From Candidatus Burkholderia humilis (GTDB lineage: Bacteria; Pseudomonadota; Gammaproteobacteria; Burkholderiales; Burkholderiaceae): a stretch of 64,000 nucleotides of DNA. This document shows, piece by piece, positions 1-8,967 of the stretch. The stretch is from contig LFMX01000002.1 in NCBI GenBank assembly GCA_001184405.1, forward strand, positions 62,001-126,000, written 5' to 3'. The notes beneath the pieces were generated by a model that was not told where the DNA came from, did no database searches, and worked only from the letters and a program-made list of their open reading frames with translations. Every line of letters begins with the position of its first letter. The stretch's first letter is position 1. The position numbers and the translations under genes are program-made.

Positions 1-1048
1 CGTTTGCACCGTGATTTCCGCGTTCAATTTTCCGGTCGCGGTGTGGTCGTGGAACGCGGCGCTCGCGCTCGTATGCGGCAATGCCGTGGTGTGGAAACCA
101 TCGGAAAAGACGCCGCTCACCGCGCTCGCCGTTGACAAGATTCTGCGCGATGCGCTTGAAGAATTCGGCTCCGCACCGGAAGGACTGGCATCGGTCATCA
201 TCGGCGGGCGGGATGTCGGCGCGCAACTCGTCGCGGACAAACGCTCGGATATCGTCAGCGCGACCGGCAGCACGGAAATGGGGCGCGCGGTGGGCGTCGA
301 AGTGGCGCGCCGTTTCGGCCGCTCGATTCTTGAGCTCGGCGGCAATAACGCGGGCATCGTGTCGCAGACGGCCAATCGCGATCTCGCGCTGCGCGGCATC
401 CTGTTCTCGGCGGTCGGCACGGCGGGGCAGCGCTGCACGTCGCTGCGGCGTCTCTTTATCCACGACAGCATTTACGACGATACGGTCGCGCAACTCAAGG
501 CGCTCTACGCCAAGGTGCCGGTCGGCAATCCGCTCGAACAGGGCACGCTGATGGGACCGCTCATCGACGTGCAGGCGTTAGCGCGCATGCAGGACGCGCT
601 CGAACAGGCGAAGGGCGAAGGCGACACGGTGACGGGCGGCGAGCGCGTGACGGCCGCGGGTCAGGAAAACGGCTATTACGTGCGGCCCGCGCTCGTCGAA
701 ATGCCTGCGCAAACGGAAGTCGTCCTGAAGGAAACCTTCGCGCCGATCCTCTATGTCATCCGCTACACCGATTTCGATGAAGCCATCGCGATGAACAACG
801 CCGCCGCACACAGCTTGTCTTCGTGCGCGTTCACGACGGACTTGCGCGAAGCGGAACGCTTCCTGTCGGCATCGGGCAGCGATTGCGGTATCGCGAACGT
901 GAACATCGGGCCGAGCGGCGCGGAAATCGGCGGCGGACGCGAATCGGGATCGGATGCGTGGAAGGCGTATATACGCCGCGCGACGAACACGATCAACTAC
1001 TCGTCGGAATTGCCGCTGGCACAAGGCATCGACTTCAATCTCAGTTGA
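1..1048 (+). CDS. amaB: ALDH7-family aldehyde dehydrogenase, 5' end outside window
   Basis: The frame is open from the window edge, so the N-terminus is missing. The visible 345-plus residues match the ALDH7 group (piperidine-6-carboxylate / alpha-aminoadipic semialdehyde dehydrogenase). The segment SAFNFPVAVWSWNAALA lies near the edge, the catalytic glutamate is in LELGGNNAGI, and the catalytic cysteine is in GTAGQRCTSLRR. The C-terminus contains GRESGSDAWKAYIRRATNT, typical of this family. The family oxidises the lysine/pipecolate-derived semialdehyde with NAD in the cytosol. A FAD oxidoreductase remnant follows 54 bases later, as expected for a pipecolate oxidase-dehydrogenase pair (inference). 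No lesion is visible in the part seen. The exact substrate is not proven by sequence. Confidence 0.85.
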   Translation, partial: VCTVISAFNFPVAVWSWNAALALVCGNAVVWKPSEKTPLTALAVDKILRDALEEFGSAPEGLASVIIGGRDVGAQLVADKRSDIVSATGSTEMGRAVGVEVARRFGRSILELGGNNAGIVSQTANRDLALRGILFSAVGTAGQRCTSLRRLFIHDSIYDDTVAQLKALYAKVPVGNPLEQGTLMGPLIDVQALARMQDALEQAKGEGDTVTGGERVTAAGQENGYYVRPALVEMPAQTEVVLKETFAPILYVIRYTDFDEAIAMNNAAAHSLSSCAFTTDLREAERFLSASGSDCGIANVNIGPSGAEIGGGRESGSDAWKAYIRRATNTINYSSELPLAQGIDFNLS

Positions 1049-1102
1049 GCGCGTTTTTTCTTCGACGTTGGTTTTTTGCATGCAACATGCAACGGAGGCG
1101 GC

Positions 1103-1559
1103 GTGGCTTCAAAGGTGGTGGTGGTCAGCGGAGGCGTAATCGGCAGCGCGGTGGCGTACTTTCTGCGCGCAGCCGATCCGAATGTGCAGGTCACGGTGAT
1201 CAAGCGCGATCCGACTTACGCGCGCTCGTTGTCGGCGTTGTCGGCGTTGTCGGCGGCGTCGATCCGGCAGCAATTTTCCACGCCGCTTTCCGTGCGCATG
1301 TCGCTGTTTGGCATCGAGTTTCTGCGCTCTATCGGCGAGCGGCTGGAAGTGAACGGCGCACGGCCGTCCATCGATCTTCATGAAGGCGGCTATCTGTTTC
1401 TCGCGACGCCGGCCGGTGCGCCGACGCTTGCGGAAAACCACGCGCTGCAACGTTCGCTAGGCGCGGATGCATGCAAAGTACACGCCGCTCGATTTGTCAT
1501 CGCTCGACTGGACGCGCGTACTCGAAGGCCGCCCGATCATCGAGAAAAATGTCGTGTGA
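1103..1559 (+). pseudogene. FAD-dependent oxidoreductase (DadA/pipecolate-oxidase-like), internally deleted
   Basis: A GTG start at 1103 follows a GGAGG at 1094-1098. The N-terminus carries the Rossmann motif VVVVSGGVIGSAVAYFLR for FAD binding. About 120 residues of the usual start of a D-amino-acid-dehydrogenase-like protein are present. Near 1475 the sequence jumps to what looks like the last 27 codons of the same family (KYTPLDLSSLDWTRVLEGRP, stop 1557-1559) in another frame. Roughly 250 codons of the usual 390-430 are missing. An in-frame expansion adds SALSAL after residue 40. The neighbouring ALDH7 gene suggests a former pipecolate or amino-acid oxidase. Function must be lost because most of the substrate domain is gone. 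The exact substrate is uncertain. Confidence 0.75.
1229..1255 (+). repeat. 9-bp tandem repeat (TTGTCGGCG)x3 inside the FAD oxidoreductase
   Basis: Three perfect copies of TTGTCGGCG encode SALSALSAL next to a natural SAAS. The insertion keeps the frame. Homologues probably have a single SAL copy (inference from family memory). Confidence 0.8.
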
Positions 1560-1808
1560 AAGAGGGATGAGTTAAGCGCTGTAAATACAGACTTGCACGG
1601 TTCAATACCGGGCATTTTTTTCGCTACCCATTACGGTATGCAGATTGCGGCCGAGAAATAATTACGTCCTGCGAACGTGCATTCTGATCATGATCCCGCC
1701 CGATTCGATGTACGTCCATTAATGAAATCCACTAGGGCCATCACGGATCAAAGGGCGCATTCTGGAACGGTCGGACGCTTACTGCGCTGAAACGAAAGGA
1801 GACAAAAA

Positions 1809-2006
1809 ATGGATGCCAATTCGAGCGCGCATTTCTATGCATGGATGGATCCCAGCGAAATGCCCGTGGATACGAGCACACCCACGGTTCACCGCTCGGC
1901 GCAAGTCGCCGGCGAACCGGAATATGTCGCGGAAATTTGCGACCGTTTCGCGGGTGAAAAAGCAGAAGAGGAACAAAAACCCTGCGTGATTCGGGGATAT
2001 AACTAA
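1809..2006 (+). CDS. Small hypothetical protein, 65 aa
   Basis: ATG at 1809 follows a clear Shine-Dalgarno GAAAGGAG at 1793-1800. The product is acidic and soluble, begins MDANSSAHFYAWMDPSEM, and ends in VIRGYN. No signal peptide, membrane segment or known motif is seen. I do not recognise the family. The strong ribosome binding site and ordinary codon use argue that it is a real gene. It stands alone, with about 250 bases of noncoding sequence before it and about 360 after it. Confidence 0.5.
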   Translation: MDANSSAHFYAWMDPSEMPVDTSTPTVHRSAQVAGEPEYVAEICDRFAGEKAEEEQKPCVIRGYN

Positions 2007-2371
2007 TCGTTTTGGAGGGTGAATCGTTGCGCGCGCGAGACTTGGTTTTCAACGTGTCGCGCGTTATTCATCGATAGAGAATGACAATTCGCAGCGAATG
2101 GCGGTTTTGCGTATCGTAAATGTCTGCGCAATCGCCTCAATGCGAATTGACCTGCGTTTTCAGGCAACAAACTGGAACGGTTTTTCCATTTCGGGAAAAT
2201 ATTTTGCCGCGGCGAAATTTGCGAAATGCGTGGTATGCGCACCGAGTGAATGTTTTTTTGTTCGCCTACGCTAGCAAAGCAATGGAGAGTCCGAATGCTC
2301 TGGAAATCCGCTTTTTGCACGCCGACTGTCATTTCGGGGCGGGGTGTGACATAACGCGCGCTGACGAATCC
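2007..2371. other. Intergenic stretch with no gene seen
   Basis: About 365 bases separate the small ORF from the next gene remnant. The sequence is AT-richer than its surroundings. Neither strand shows an ORF with a ribosome binding site or recognisable family. It may hold the promoter of the downstream membrane protein or older eroded sequence. Confidence 0.5.
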
Positions 2372-2802
2372 GTGGAAATTGGCGATGCCGCCGGTCTGGA
2401 TGTGCTCGTCCGCCAGCGCCCGTTCGCGCGTCTGCGCGCCGATACCGAACGCCTGCGCCGCGCCGTCGCCCTCTCGACGTGCCTCGTCGCCGCGTGGTCG
2501 GTGTTCGAAGTGCCGTGGGAACTCAATATGAACAGCAGCCGCGAGCAAACCGCCGCGGTGTTTGCATCCAAAACGCTGCTCTTGATTATCACGGGGTTTT
2601 CGCTGCGTGGCCGCCGCTGGGCGCGCTATCTGTTGCTGTTCATCTGCCTGACCAGCGTGCTCGCCATCACGCCGGAATTGCCGAGCGAATTCATCCATTC
2701 GCCGTGGCTTGCGTTTTTGTCAAGCGTCGAAATGTCTGACGAAGCGCGCCGCTTCGATCTTGCTCGCGGTGTATCTGCGTCTGGTGAGTACGCTGTCCTA
2801 GC
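2372..2802 (+). pseudogene. Small inner-membrane protein, frameshifted near its C-terminus
   Basis: The reading frame encodes two or three hydrophobic segments (around RRAVALSTCLVAAWSVFEV, KTLLLIITGFSLRG and RYLLLFICLTSVLAITP). An extra A near 2729 shifts the frame. Removing it gives a natural hydrophobic tail, SILLAVYLRLVSTLS, and a stop at 2800-2802 just before the terminator. This strongly suggests a single-base insertion in a real gene of about 140 codons. The start is uncertain: GTG 2372 is chosen because the protein-like pattern begins there, but ATG 2282 is also in frame and neither has a good ribosome binding site. No function can be assigned. Confidence 0.55.
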
Positions 2803-2830
2803 GTCCGTGACGCCCTCTTTCCTGAAACCG

Positions 2831-2854
2831 AAACCCGCCTCGCGCGGGTTTTTT
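2831..2854 (+). terminator. Rho-independent terminator
   Basis: The inverted repeat AACCCGC / GCGGGTT has a short loop and is followed by a run of T. It sits about 30 bases after the reconstructed stop of the preceding membrane-protein remnant. Confidence 0.75.
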
Positions 2855-2931
2855 GCATTCATAAAACCAACGGCGGATCGCGATGGCACAATTCCGAGAC
2901 AATCACCGCGAACAGGAGAAGACGTGCACTG

Positions 2932-3317
2932 GTGGCTAATCTTGATGTCGACAATCCTTTTCTCGAAGCGCTCGGCGGCACGCTGAGCGAATGGCGCGCG
3001 GGCTACGCCGAATTCACCATGCCGATTCACGTGGGCCATCTGAACCGGCAACGCATTCTTCAGGGCGGCGCGATCGCCACTTCGCTCGATGCCGCGTGCG
3101 GCTACGCGGGCCTGTTCACATCGGGTGTCGAGCCGATACACGGCTTCACGCTGTCGCTGATCGTGAACTATCTCGATCGCGGTCTTGGCGATCGCGTCGT
3201 CGCCAAAGGCTTTCTCGAACGCGCGGGCCGCTCGGTGTATTTCGCGCGCGGCGAACGTGGGTCGACGGCCGTGTGATGATCGCGAGCGTGCAGGGCACCT
3301 TCAAGTACGCGCGATAA
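2932..3317 (+). pseudogene. PaaI-family (hotdog) thioesterase, frameshifted
   Basis: The product resembles PaaI-type acyl-CoA thioesterases. It has LNRQRILQGGAIATSLDAAC, the usual HGG-like helix region, followed by the hotdog beta strands. The frame fails near 3252, ending after ARGERGSTAV. In the next frame the normal tail WVDGRVMIASVQGTFKYAR runs to a TAA at 3315-3317. A one-base change therefore removes the last beta strand. The start is also doubtful: the AGGAG at 2914-2918 is well spaced for a start near 2924, which is in another frame. The enzyme would hydrolyse aromatic or acyl-CoA thioesters. It is followed 11 bases later by a LysR remnant. Confidence 0.75.
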
Positions 3318-3327
3318 GCCGCCGCTC

Positions 3328-4248
3328 ATGGTCCTCAAACCTTTGCTCCGTCGCCTCGATCTGAGACGCCCTGCAACTCTTTCTCGCGGTCTTCGAGGAG
3401 GGCACGCTCACGCGCGCGGCCGAACGCGAGGCGATCGCGGTATCGGCGGCGAGCAAGCGGTTGCTGGAACTGGAGCAGGCGGTCGGCGCGGTGCTGTTCG
3501 AGCGGCGCGCGGCATGGAACTGACGCCCGCCGGCGAAACGCTGCTGCATCACGCGCGGCGCATGTTGCGCGATGTCGAGAACATCGGCATTGAACTGGCG
3601 GAACATGCGAGCGGCGTGCGCGGCTACGTGCGGATGATGGCAAACCTTTCCGCCATCGTCGAATTTTTGCCGGAAGATTTGCGCGCGTTTATTGCGCAGC
3701 ACGAGCAGATCAAGATCGATCTCGAAGAGCGGCCGAGCGGCGGGATTGTCGAAGGCGTGGCGGACAGTCTCGTCGATCTGGGCATCTGTTCTGGCGATGC
3801 CGATACGCGCGGTTTCGAGACCACGCATTATCGTCATGACCGGCTCGTGCTGGTGACGCCGGGCGATCATCCACTTGTCGGACGCGACAGCGTGACATTC
3901 GCCGATACGCTCGATTACGACCACATCGGCCTGCATTCGGCGAGTTCGATCAACATGCGCACGCATCTCGCCGCACGTCAGGCGGGGCGCGCGCTGCGTC
4001 TGCGTATCCATGTGCCGGGTTTCGATGCCGTGTGCCGCATGGTGCAGGCTGGCATGGGCGTCGGGGTGCTGCCGTGGCATGTGTTCGAAGCGATGGGACG
4101 TCAGCTCGGGCTTGCCACCGTATCGCTCGATGAAGACTGGGCCGCGCGCAGTTTGATCATCGTCGTGCGGGATTCGGCTGCGCTGTCTCCGGTGAGCCGT
4201 TTGCTGTTCGATCATTTGCGTTCAATCGAAGCAAGCGCAGCGACCTGA
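3328..4248 (+). pseudogene. LysR-type transcriptional regulator, HTH region out of frame
   Basis: The effector domain from about 3517 onward is normal for a LysR regulator of about 300 residues (MELTPAGETLLHHARRMLRD, GMGVGVLPWHVFE). The N-terminal HTH lies in another frame between about 3366 and 3505 (LQLFLAVFEEGTLTRAAERE then SAASKRLLELEQAVGAVLFE). Two frameshifts are therefore needed: one near 3363 and one at the GCGCGC run at 3505-3510, where two bases appear to be missing. Without the HTH the product cannot bind DNA. It precedes and presumably regulated the CoA-transferase / lyase / MFS genes that follow on the same strand. Confidence 0.85.
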
Positions 4249-4351
4249 GCGTTCGCGTTTCGCGAACGGTCCTTGGGAAATGCGGTTAGACGAGGCCGAG
4301 CGTTCGCCAATAAGCTTGTCTCCACTGATGCATAAAACGGAGACAGGCAGC

Positions 4352-5542
4352 ATGAGCGGACCCCTCAAGGGCATTCGTGTCATCGAAATCGGCACGCTGA
4401 TCGCCGCACCGTTCACGGCGCATGATGGCCGAGTTCGGCGCGGAAGTCATCAAAATCGAAGCGCCGTCGAGCGGCGATCCCTTGCGCAAATGGCGCAAGC
4501 TCCACGAGGGCACGTCGCTCTGGTGGTATCTGCAGTCGCGCAACAAGAAGTCGGTGTGCGTGAATCTCAAGTCCGAAGAGGGCGCGGACGTTATCAAGCG
4601 TCTGGCGAAGGACGCAGATGTCGTCATCGAGAACATGCGGCCCGGCGCGCTGGAAAAGCTTGGTCTCGGCTGGGACGTTTTGCATGCAATCAACCCGAAA
4701 CTCACAATGGTCCGCATCTCCGGATACGGCCAGATGGGACCGTATCGCGCTCGTCCGAGCTTCGGTGCGATCGGCGAAGCGATGGGCGGCATCCGCTACA
4801 CGACCGGCAACGCCGATGGCCTACCCGCGCGCGTCGGCGTGAGTCTCGGCGATCCGCTCGCTTCGCTGCACGGCGTGATCGGCGCGCTCATGTCGCTGCT
4901 GCACGTGAAAACGGACCAAGGCGATGGCCAAGTGGTCGATGTCTCGCTGGTTGAAAGCGTGTTCAATCTGATGGAAAACCTGATCCCCGAATACGATCTG
5001 CTCGGCCATGTGCGCGAGCGCAGCGGCGGGACGTTGCCGGGCATTGCGCCGTCGAATACGTATCGCACGGAAGACGGCGGCTTCGTGGTGATCGCGGGCA
5101 ATAGCGATCCGATCACAAGCGCCTGATGCACGTGATCGGCCGTCCCGATCTCGCCGACGATCCCGCGCTCGCGCAAAACGATGGCCGCGTGCAAAACAGC
5201 GCCATACTCGATGCCGCCATCGACGCGTGGACCTCACATCATTCGATGGACGACGTGCTCGCCACGCTCGAACGCGCCGACGTGCCGTCCGGGCGCATCT
5301 ATTCGGTTGCGGATATCGTCAGTAATCCACACTATCAAGCACGCGAGATGCTGTTGCGCGCGGACCTGCCAGGCGGGGCATCGGTCAGAATGCCGGGCAT
5401 CGTACCGAAACTGTCCGATACGCCAGGCGAAGTGCAATGGCAAGGTCCGGCGCTCGGCGAACATACGCAATCGGTCCTGGAATCGCTAGGTTTCGATGCA
5501 AGCGAAGTCGCGCGTCTGCGCGCCGAAGGAGCGGTGCAATGA
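4352..5542 (+). pseudogene. CaiB/BaiF family CoA-transferase, two frameshifts
   Basis: ATG 4352 has GGAG at 4339-4342. The sequence begins MSGPLKGIRVIEIGTLIAAP and continues in another frame as MMAEFGAEVIKIEAPSSGDP, the typical class III CoA-transferase N-terminus. The catalytic-region segment NLMENLIPEYDL and the C-terminal domain are recognisable. Frame is lost at 4418-4421, where GCGC probably was GCGCGC, and again near 5115. Together about 395 codons are present, the normal family length. The enzyme would move CoA between acyl-CoA and a carboxylic acid. Its stop overlaps the start of the lyase gene (ATGA). No complete protein can be made. Confidence 0.88.
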
Positions 5543-6477
5543 ATTTTGAATACAAAGAACCGCTGATCGTGCAGGAAGTCGCGCCGCGCGACGGCTTGCA
5601 GATCGAACAGAAATGGGTCGAGACGGCGGACAAGATCGCGCTGATAGATGGGTTTTCGGCATGCGATTTCACGCGCATCGAGGCGGGTTCGTTCGTGTCG
5701 CCGAAAGCGATTCCCGCGCTGCGGGACGGCGAAGCCGTGTTCAATGGCATTTTGCGTGCAAAAAACACGATCTACGTCGCGCTCGTGCCGAACGTGAAGG
5801 GCGCGGAACGCGCACTCGCCGCGCACGCCGATGAACTGAATCTCGTGATGTCCGCGAGTCAGACGCACAACCGCGCGAACATGCGCATGAGTTGCGAATC
5901 GTCGCTGGCGGGTTTCTTCGATGTCGTGTGCCTCGTCGATGGCATGCAGCATGCAAAAGTCACCCTGAACGCCACCGTAGCAACGGCCTTCGACTGTCCG
6001 TTCGAAGGACGGATCGACGAGGAGCGCGTGGTGTCGATTGCGCGGACGTATCGCGAGATGGGCATTACAGGCATCACGCTCGCCAATACCACCGACATGG
6101 CGAATCCGCGTCAGGTCGCGCGAGTGCTGGAGCACGTCAACGCTGCGGATTTGACACTGTACTTTCACAACACGCGCGGCCTCGGCCTCGCCAACGTGCT
6201 CGCCGCCTTCGATGCAGGCGCGCGCCGCTTCGATGCCGCCCTCGGCGGTCTCGGCGGCTGTCCGTTCGCGCCAGCCGCATCCGGCAACATCTGCACCGAA
6301 GACCTCGTGAATATGTGAGATGAGATGAGCATCACGACGAACATCGACTTGCAAAAGCTGATTGCGTTGTCGCGCACGTTGCCGGCGCTCGTCGGCCATG
6401 AGGTGTCGGGACAAGTGGCGAAGGCGGGGCGTAATGGCGATTTGCATCCGGTCCCCGAATACGTTCGCAGTATCTGA
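5539..6477 (+). pseudogene. Hydroxymethylglutaryl-CoA lyase family protein with one in-frame TGA
   Basis: The product matches DRE-TIM HMG-CoA-lyase-like enzymes: EVAPRDGLQIEQKWV at the N-terminus, the metal-binding and catalytic barrel, and GGLGGCPFAPAASGNICTED near the end. A TGA at 6316-6318 stops it after 259 residues. The same frame then continues for 52 codons (DEMSITTNIDLQKLIALSRT) to TGA 6475-6477, giving the normal length of about 312. The lesion is thus one substitution, probably a cysteine codon turned to TGA. The truncated form keeps the catalytic cysteine loop but loses the last helices. Partner of the upstream CoA-transferase; the likely task was activation and cleavage of a 3-hydroxy dicarboxylic acid (inference). 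Confidence 0.88.
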
Positions 6478-6506
6478 CACACATTAAAAAGCATCGGGAG
6501 ACAATC

Positions 6507-7846
6507 ATGAGTGATTTGAGCGTAAGCGCGGCCAATGAGCCGCAAGCAGTGGTCAACACGGCGGACATCATTCGCAAAGTGGCGTGGCGGTTGATGCCGC
6601 TCATCATGCTGTGCTACTTCTTCGCGTTCTTCGACCGCATCAATATCAGCTTTGCGAAGTTTCAGATGCAAAGCTCGCTTGGTCTTTCCGATACAGCGTA
6701 CGGTCTTGGCGCGAGCCTATTCGTGATCGGATACGTTTTATTCGAACTGCAAAGTAATATGCTGTTGTACCGAGTCAGCGCACGGCGATGGATCGCGCGC
6801 ATCATGATTTCATGGGGTATCGTGACAGCGCTGATGGTCTTCGTGCAGACAGAGTGGCAATTTTATGGGCTGCGCTTCATCATCGGCGCGATGGAAGCAG
6901 GCTTCGCGCCCGGCGTTTTGTATTACCTCACGCTGTGGTTTCCGGCGAGTTATCGCGGACGCATTACGTCGCTGCCGTTTCTCGCGTCGGCGTTCTCGGG
7001 ACTCTTCGGCGCGCCGCTTTCGGGTCTCGTGCTTGGGCATATGAACGGCGTGGCCAATATCGCCGGATGGCATTGGCTCTTTCTGCTCGGCGGCCTGCCG
7101 TGCGTGATTCTTGGCGTGCTCGTGATGAAGGTGCTGAAGGATCGCGTCGATGATGCCGCGTGGCTCACGAGCGCTGAAAAGACGTATCTGAAGAGCCAGA
7201 TCGCGACGCAAAGCCCGCATACGGACACGGGACATTCGCTGTTCGGCGCCATCAAAACGCCGGGTTTTCTGATGCTCGGGCTGATCTACTTCCTGATTCA
7301 GGTCGCATCGTACGGGCTGAATTTCTGGGCGCCGCATCTGATTCGCGCGGCGGGCACGCAGAACCCGACGATCATCGGTTTGCTGACTGCCGTGCCTTAT
7401 ATCTGCCGCGCGATCTGCATGGTCGTGATCGGCCGCATGTCGGATACATCGGGCGAGCGTCGCAAGTTCGTCTGCGTGCTGTTGCTGATGGTGGCGGCGG
7501 GCTTTTTCGCGGCGGGCATCTTCGATAAGCAGACGACCTTGCTGATCGTCGCGTTGGGCGTGATGGGCGCGCGGGCGTGATTGCATCGATTCCTGCATTC
7601 TGGACGCTTCCGCCGAAGCTTCTGACCGGCGCAGGTGCGGCAAGCGGCATCGCGCTGATCAACACGCTGGGGCAACTGGGCGGCATCGTGAGTCCGGTGA
7701 TGGTCGGACGTATCCGCGATGTGACGGGCAGCACGACGCCCGCGCTGTACGCGATCGGCGCGATGCGCGTGCTGTGCGCGTTGTTACTAATCTATGGTTT
7801 GACGCAGACGTTGAAGCAGCGCGATCATGCGGAGCGTCGGGCATAA
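6507..7846 (+). pseudogene. MFS transporter (anion:cation symporter type), frameshifted
   Basis: The protein shows the usual 12-helix major facilitator layout. It starts MSDLSVSAANEPQAVVNTAD and has the ACS-family signature region FFDRINISFAKFQMQ followed by GASLFVIGYVLFELQSN. After 356 residues the frame breaks at the GCGCGCG run at 7567-7573. Two extra bases there would explain the shift. The last two helices continue in the next frame from 7577 (MIASIPAFWTLPPKLLTGAG) to TAA 7844-7846. Members of this family import tartrate, phthalate or hydroxyphenylacetate-like organic anions. It ends the dead catabolic cluster and converges with ackA. Confidence 0.88.
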
Positions 7847-7850
7847 GCGG

Positions 7851-8963
7851 TCATCGAGAGGACTCTGCATCTGACAAAGTCCGGCAATGCCGCGCAATCT
7901 GCCGCTCTTCCTCCGTTTCCACCACACGATTCACCGCGCCAAGAAACGCCAATCCATCGAGCACTTGCGCGCTAATCGCTTCACTGTGTTCGCCGATGCC
8001 CCCGCTGAACACGATCAAATCCAATCCGCCTAGCGCCGCCGCATAAGCGCCGATCGTCTTGCGAATCGTCGCGCAAAAAATATCGATGGCAAGCGCGGCA
8101 TCGCCCTGATCGCGGCGCGACAACAGCGTTTGCATATCGTCATCGGAATCAGACAGCGCTTTCAGCCCGCTCTGCTTGTTCACCAGTTTTTCGATGCCGT
8201 CCGCATCCAGCGATGCACTCCGCATCAAATGAATCAGCATGCCGGGATCGAGATCGCCGCTGCGCGTGGCCATTGGAATGCCGCCGGTCGGTGTCATGCC
8301 CATCGAAGTATCGACGGAGCGGCCTTCTTTTAGCGCGCACAGACTCGCGCCGCTGCCCAGATGCGCGATGACCGTGCGCGGCGCCAGCTCGCTGCCCAGC
8401 GCCTTCACGATGGACTCATACGACAGCCCATGAAAGCCGTATCGCATGACGCCGCGTTCGGCATACTCGCGCGGCAATGCATAGCGCGAAGCGACATCGG
8501 GCAAAGTCGTATGAAAGACGGTATCGAAGCATGCGTAATGCGGTACGTCATGGAAGATTTGACGCGCTTCGTCGATCAACGCGAGCGATGGCGGTAAATG
8601 CAAAGGCGCGAAAGGCACAGCATCGCGCAAGGTCTGTTCGACTTGAGGCGTGATCTCGCAATGCGTGCGCAGCTTCGGCCCGCCATGCACAACGCGATGC
8701 CCGACTGCGACAAGCGGCTCACGCAAATGCTGCTGAAGCACATCGGCGACGCGCTTTAACGCATCATGCTGCGACTCCATCAACCGATCCTGCGAGATAT
8801 CGACCGCGCCATCCGACGAACGCATCGACAACTAACCGTTCTCGCGGCCGATGCCTTTTGCGCTACCTGAAAGCCACGCGTGTTCATCGCCATCACGCGC
8901 GATGAACACGCCGAACTTCAGCGACGACGAGCCGCTGTTCAACACCAAAATGCCTTGATTCAT
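7851..8963 (-). pseudogene. ackA: Acetate kinase with an internal amber codon
   Basis: The frame opens at ATG 8963 with MNQGILVLNSGSSSLKFGVF, the ATPase motif of acetate kinases. A TAG at 8832-8834 interrupts it after 43 residues, and the same frame then runs to 7851 with all later motifs (GHRVVHGG, HLGSGASLCA, FSGGIGEHS). The change is most simply CAG to TAG. Total length of about 370 codons is slightly short for the family. It lies 4 bases after phosphoketolase, so the pair would convert xylulose-5-P or fructose-6-P via acetyl phosphate to acetate and ATP. Restart at TTG 8831 would lack the N-terminal phosphate-binding region. Confidence 0.9.
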
Positions 8964-8967
8964 GGCA

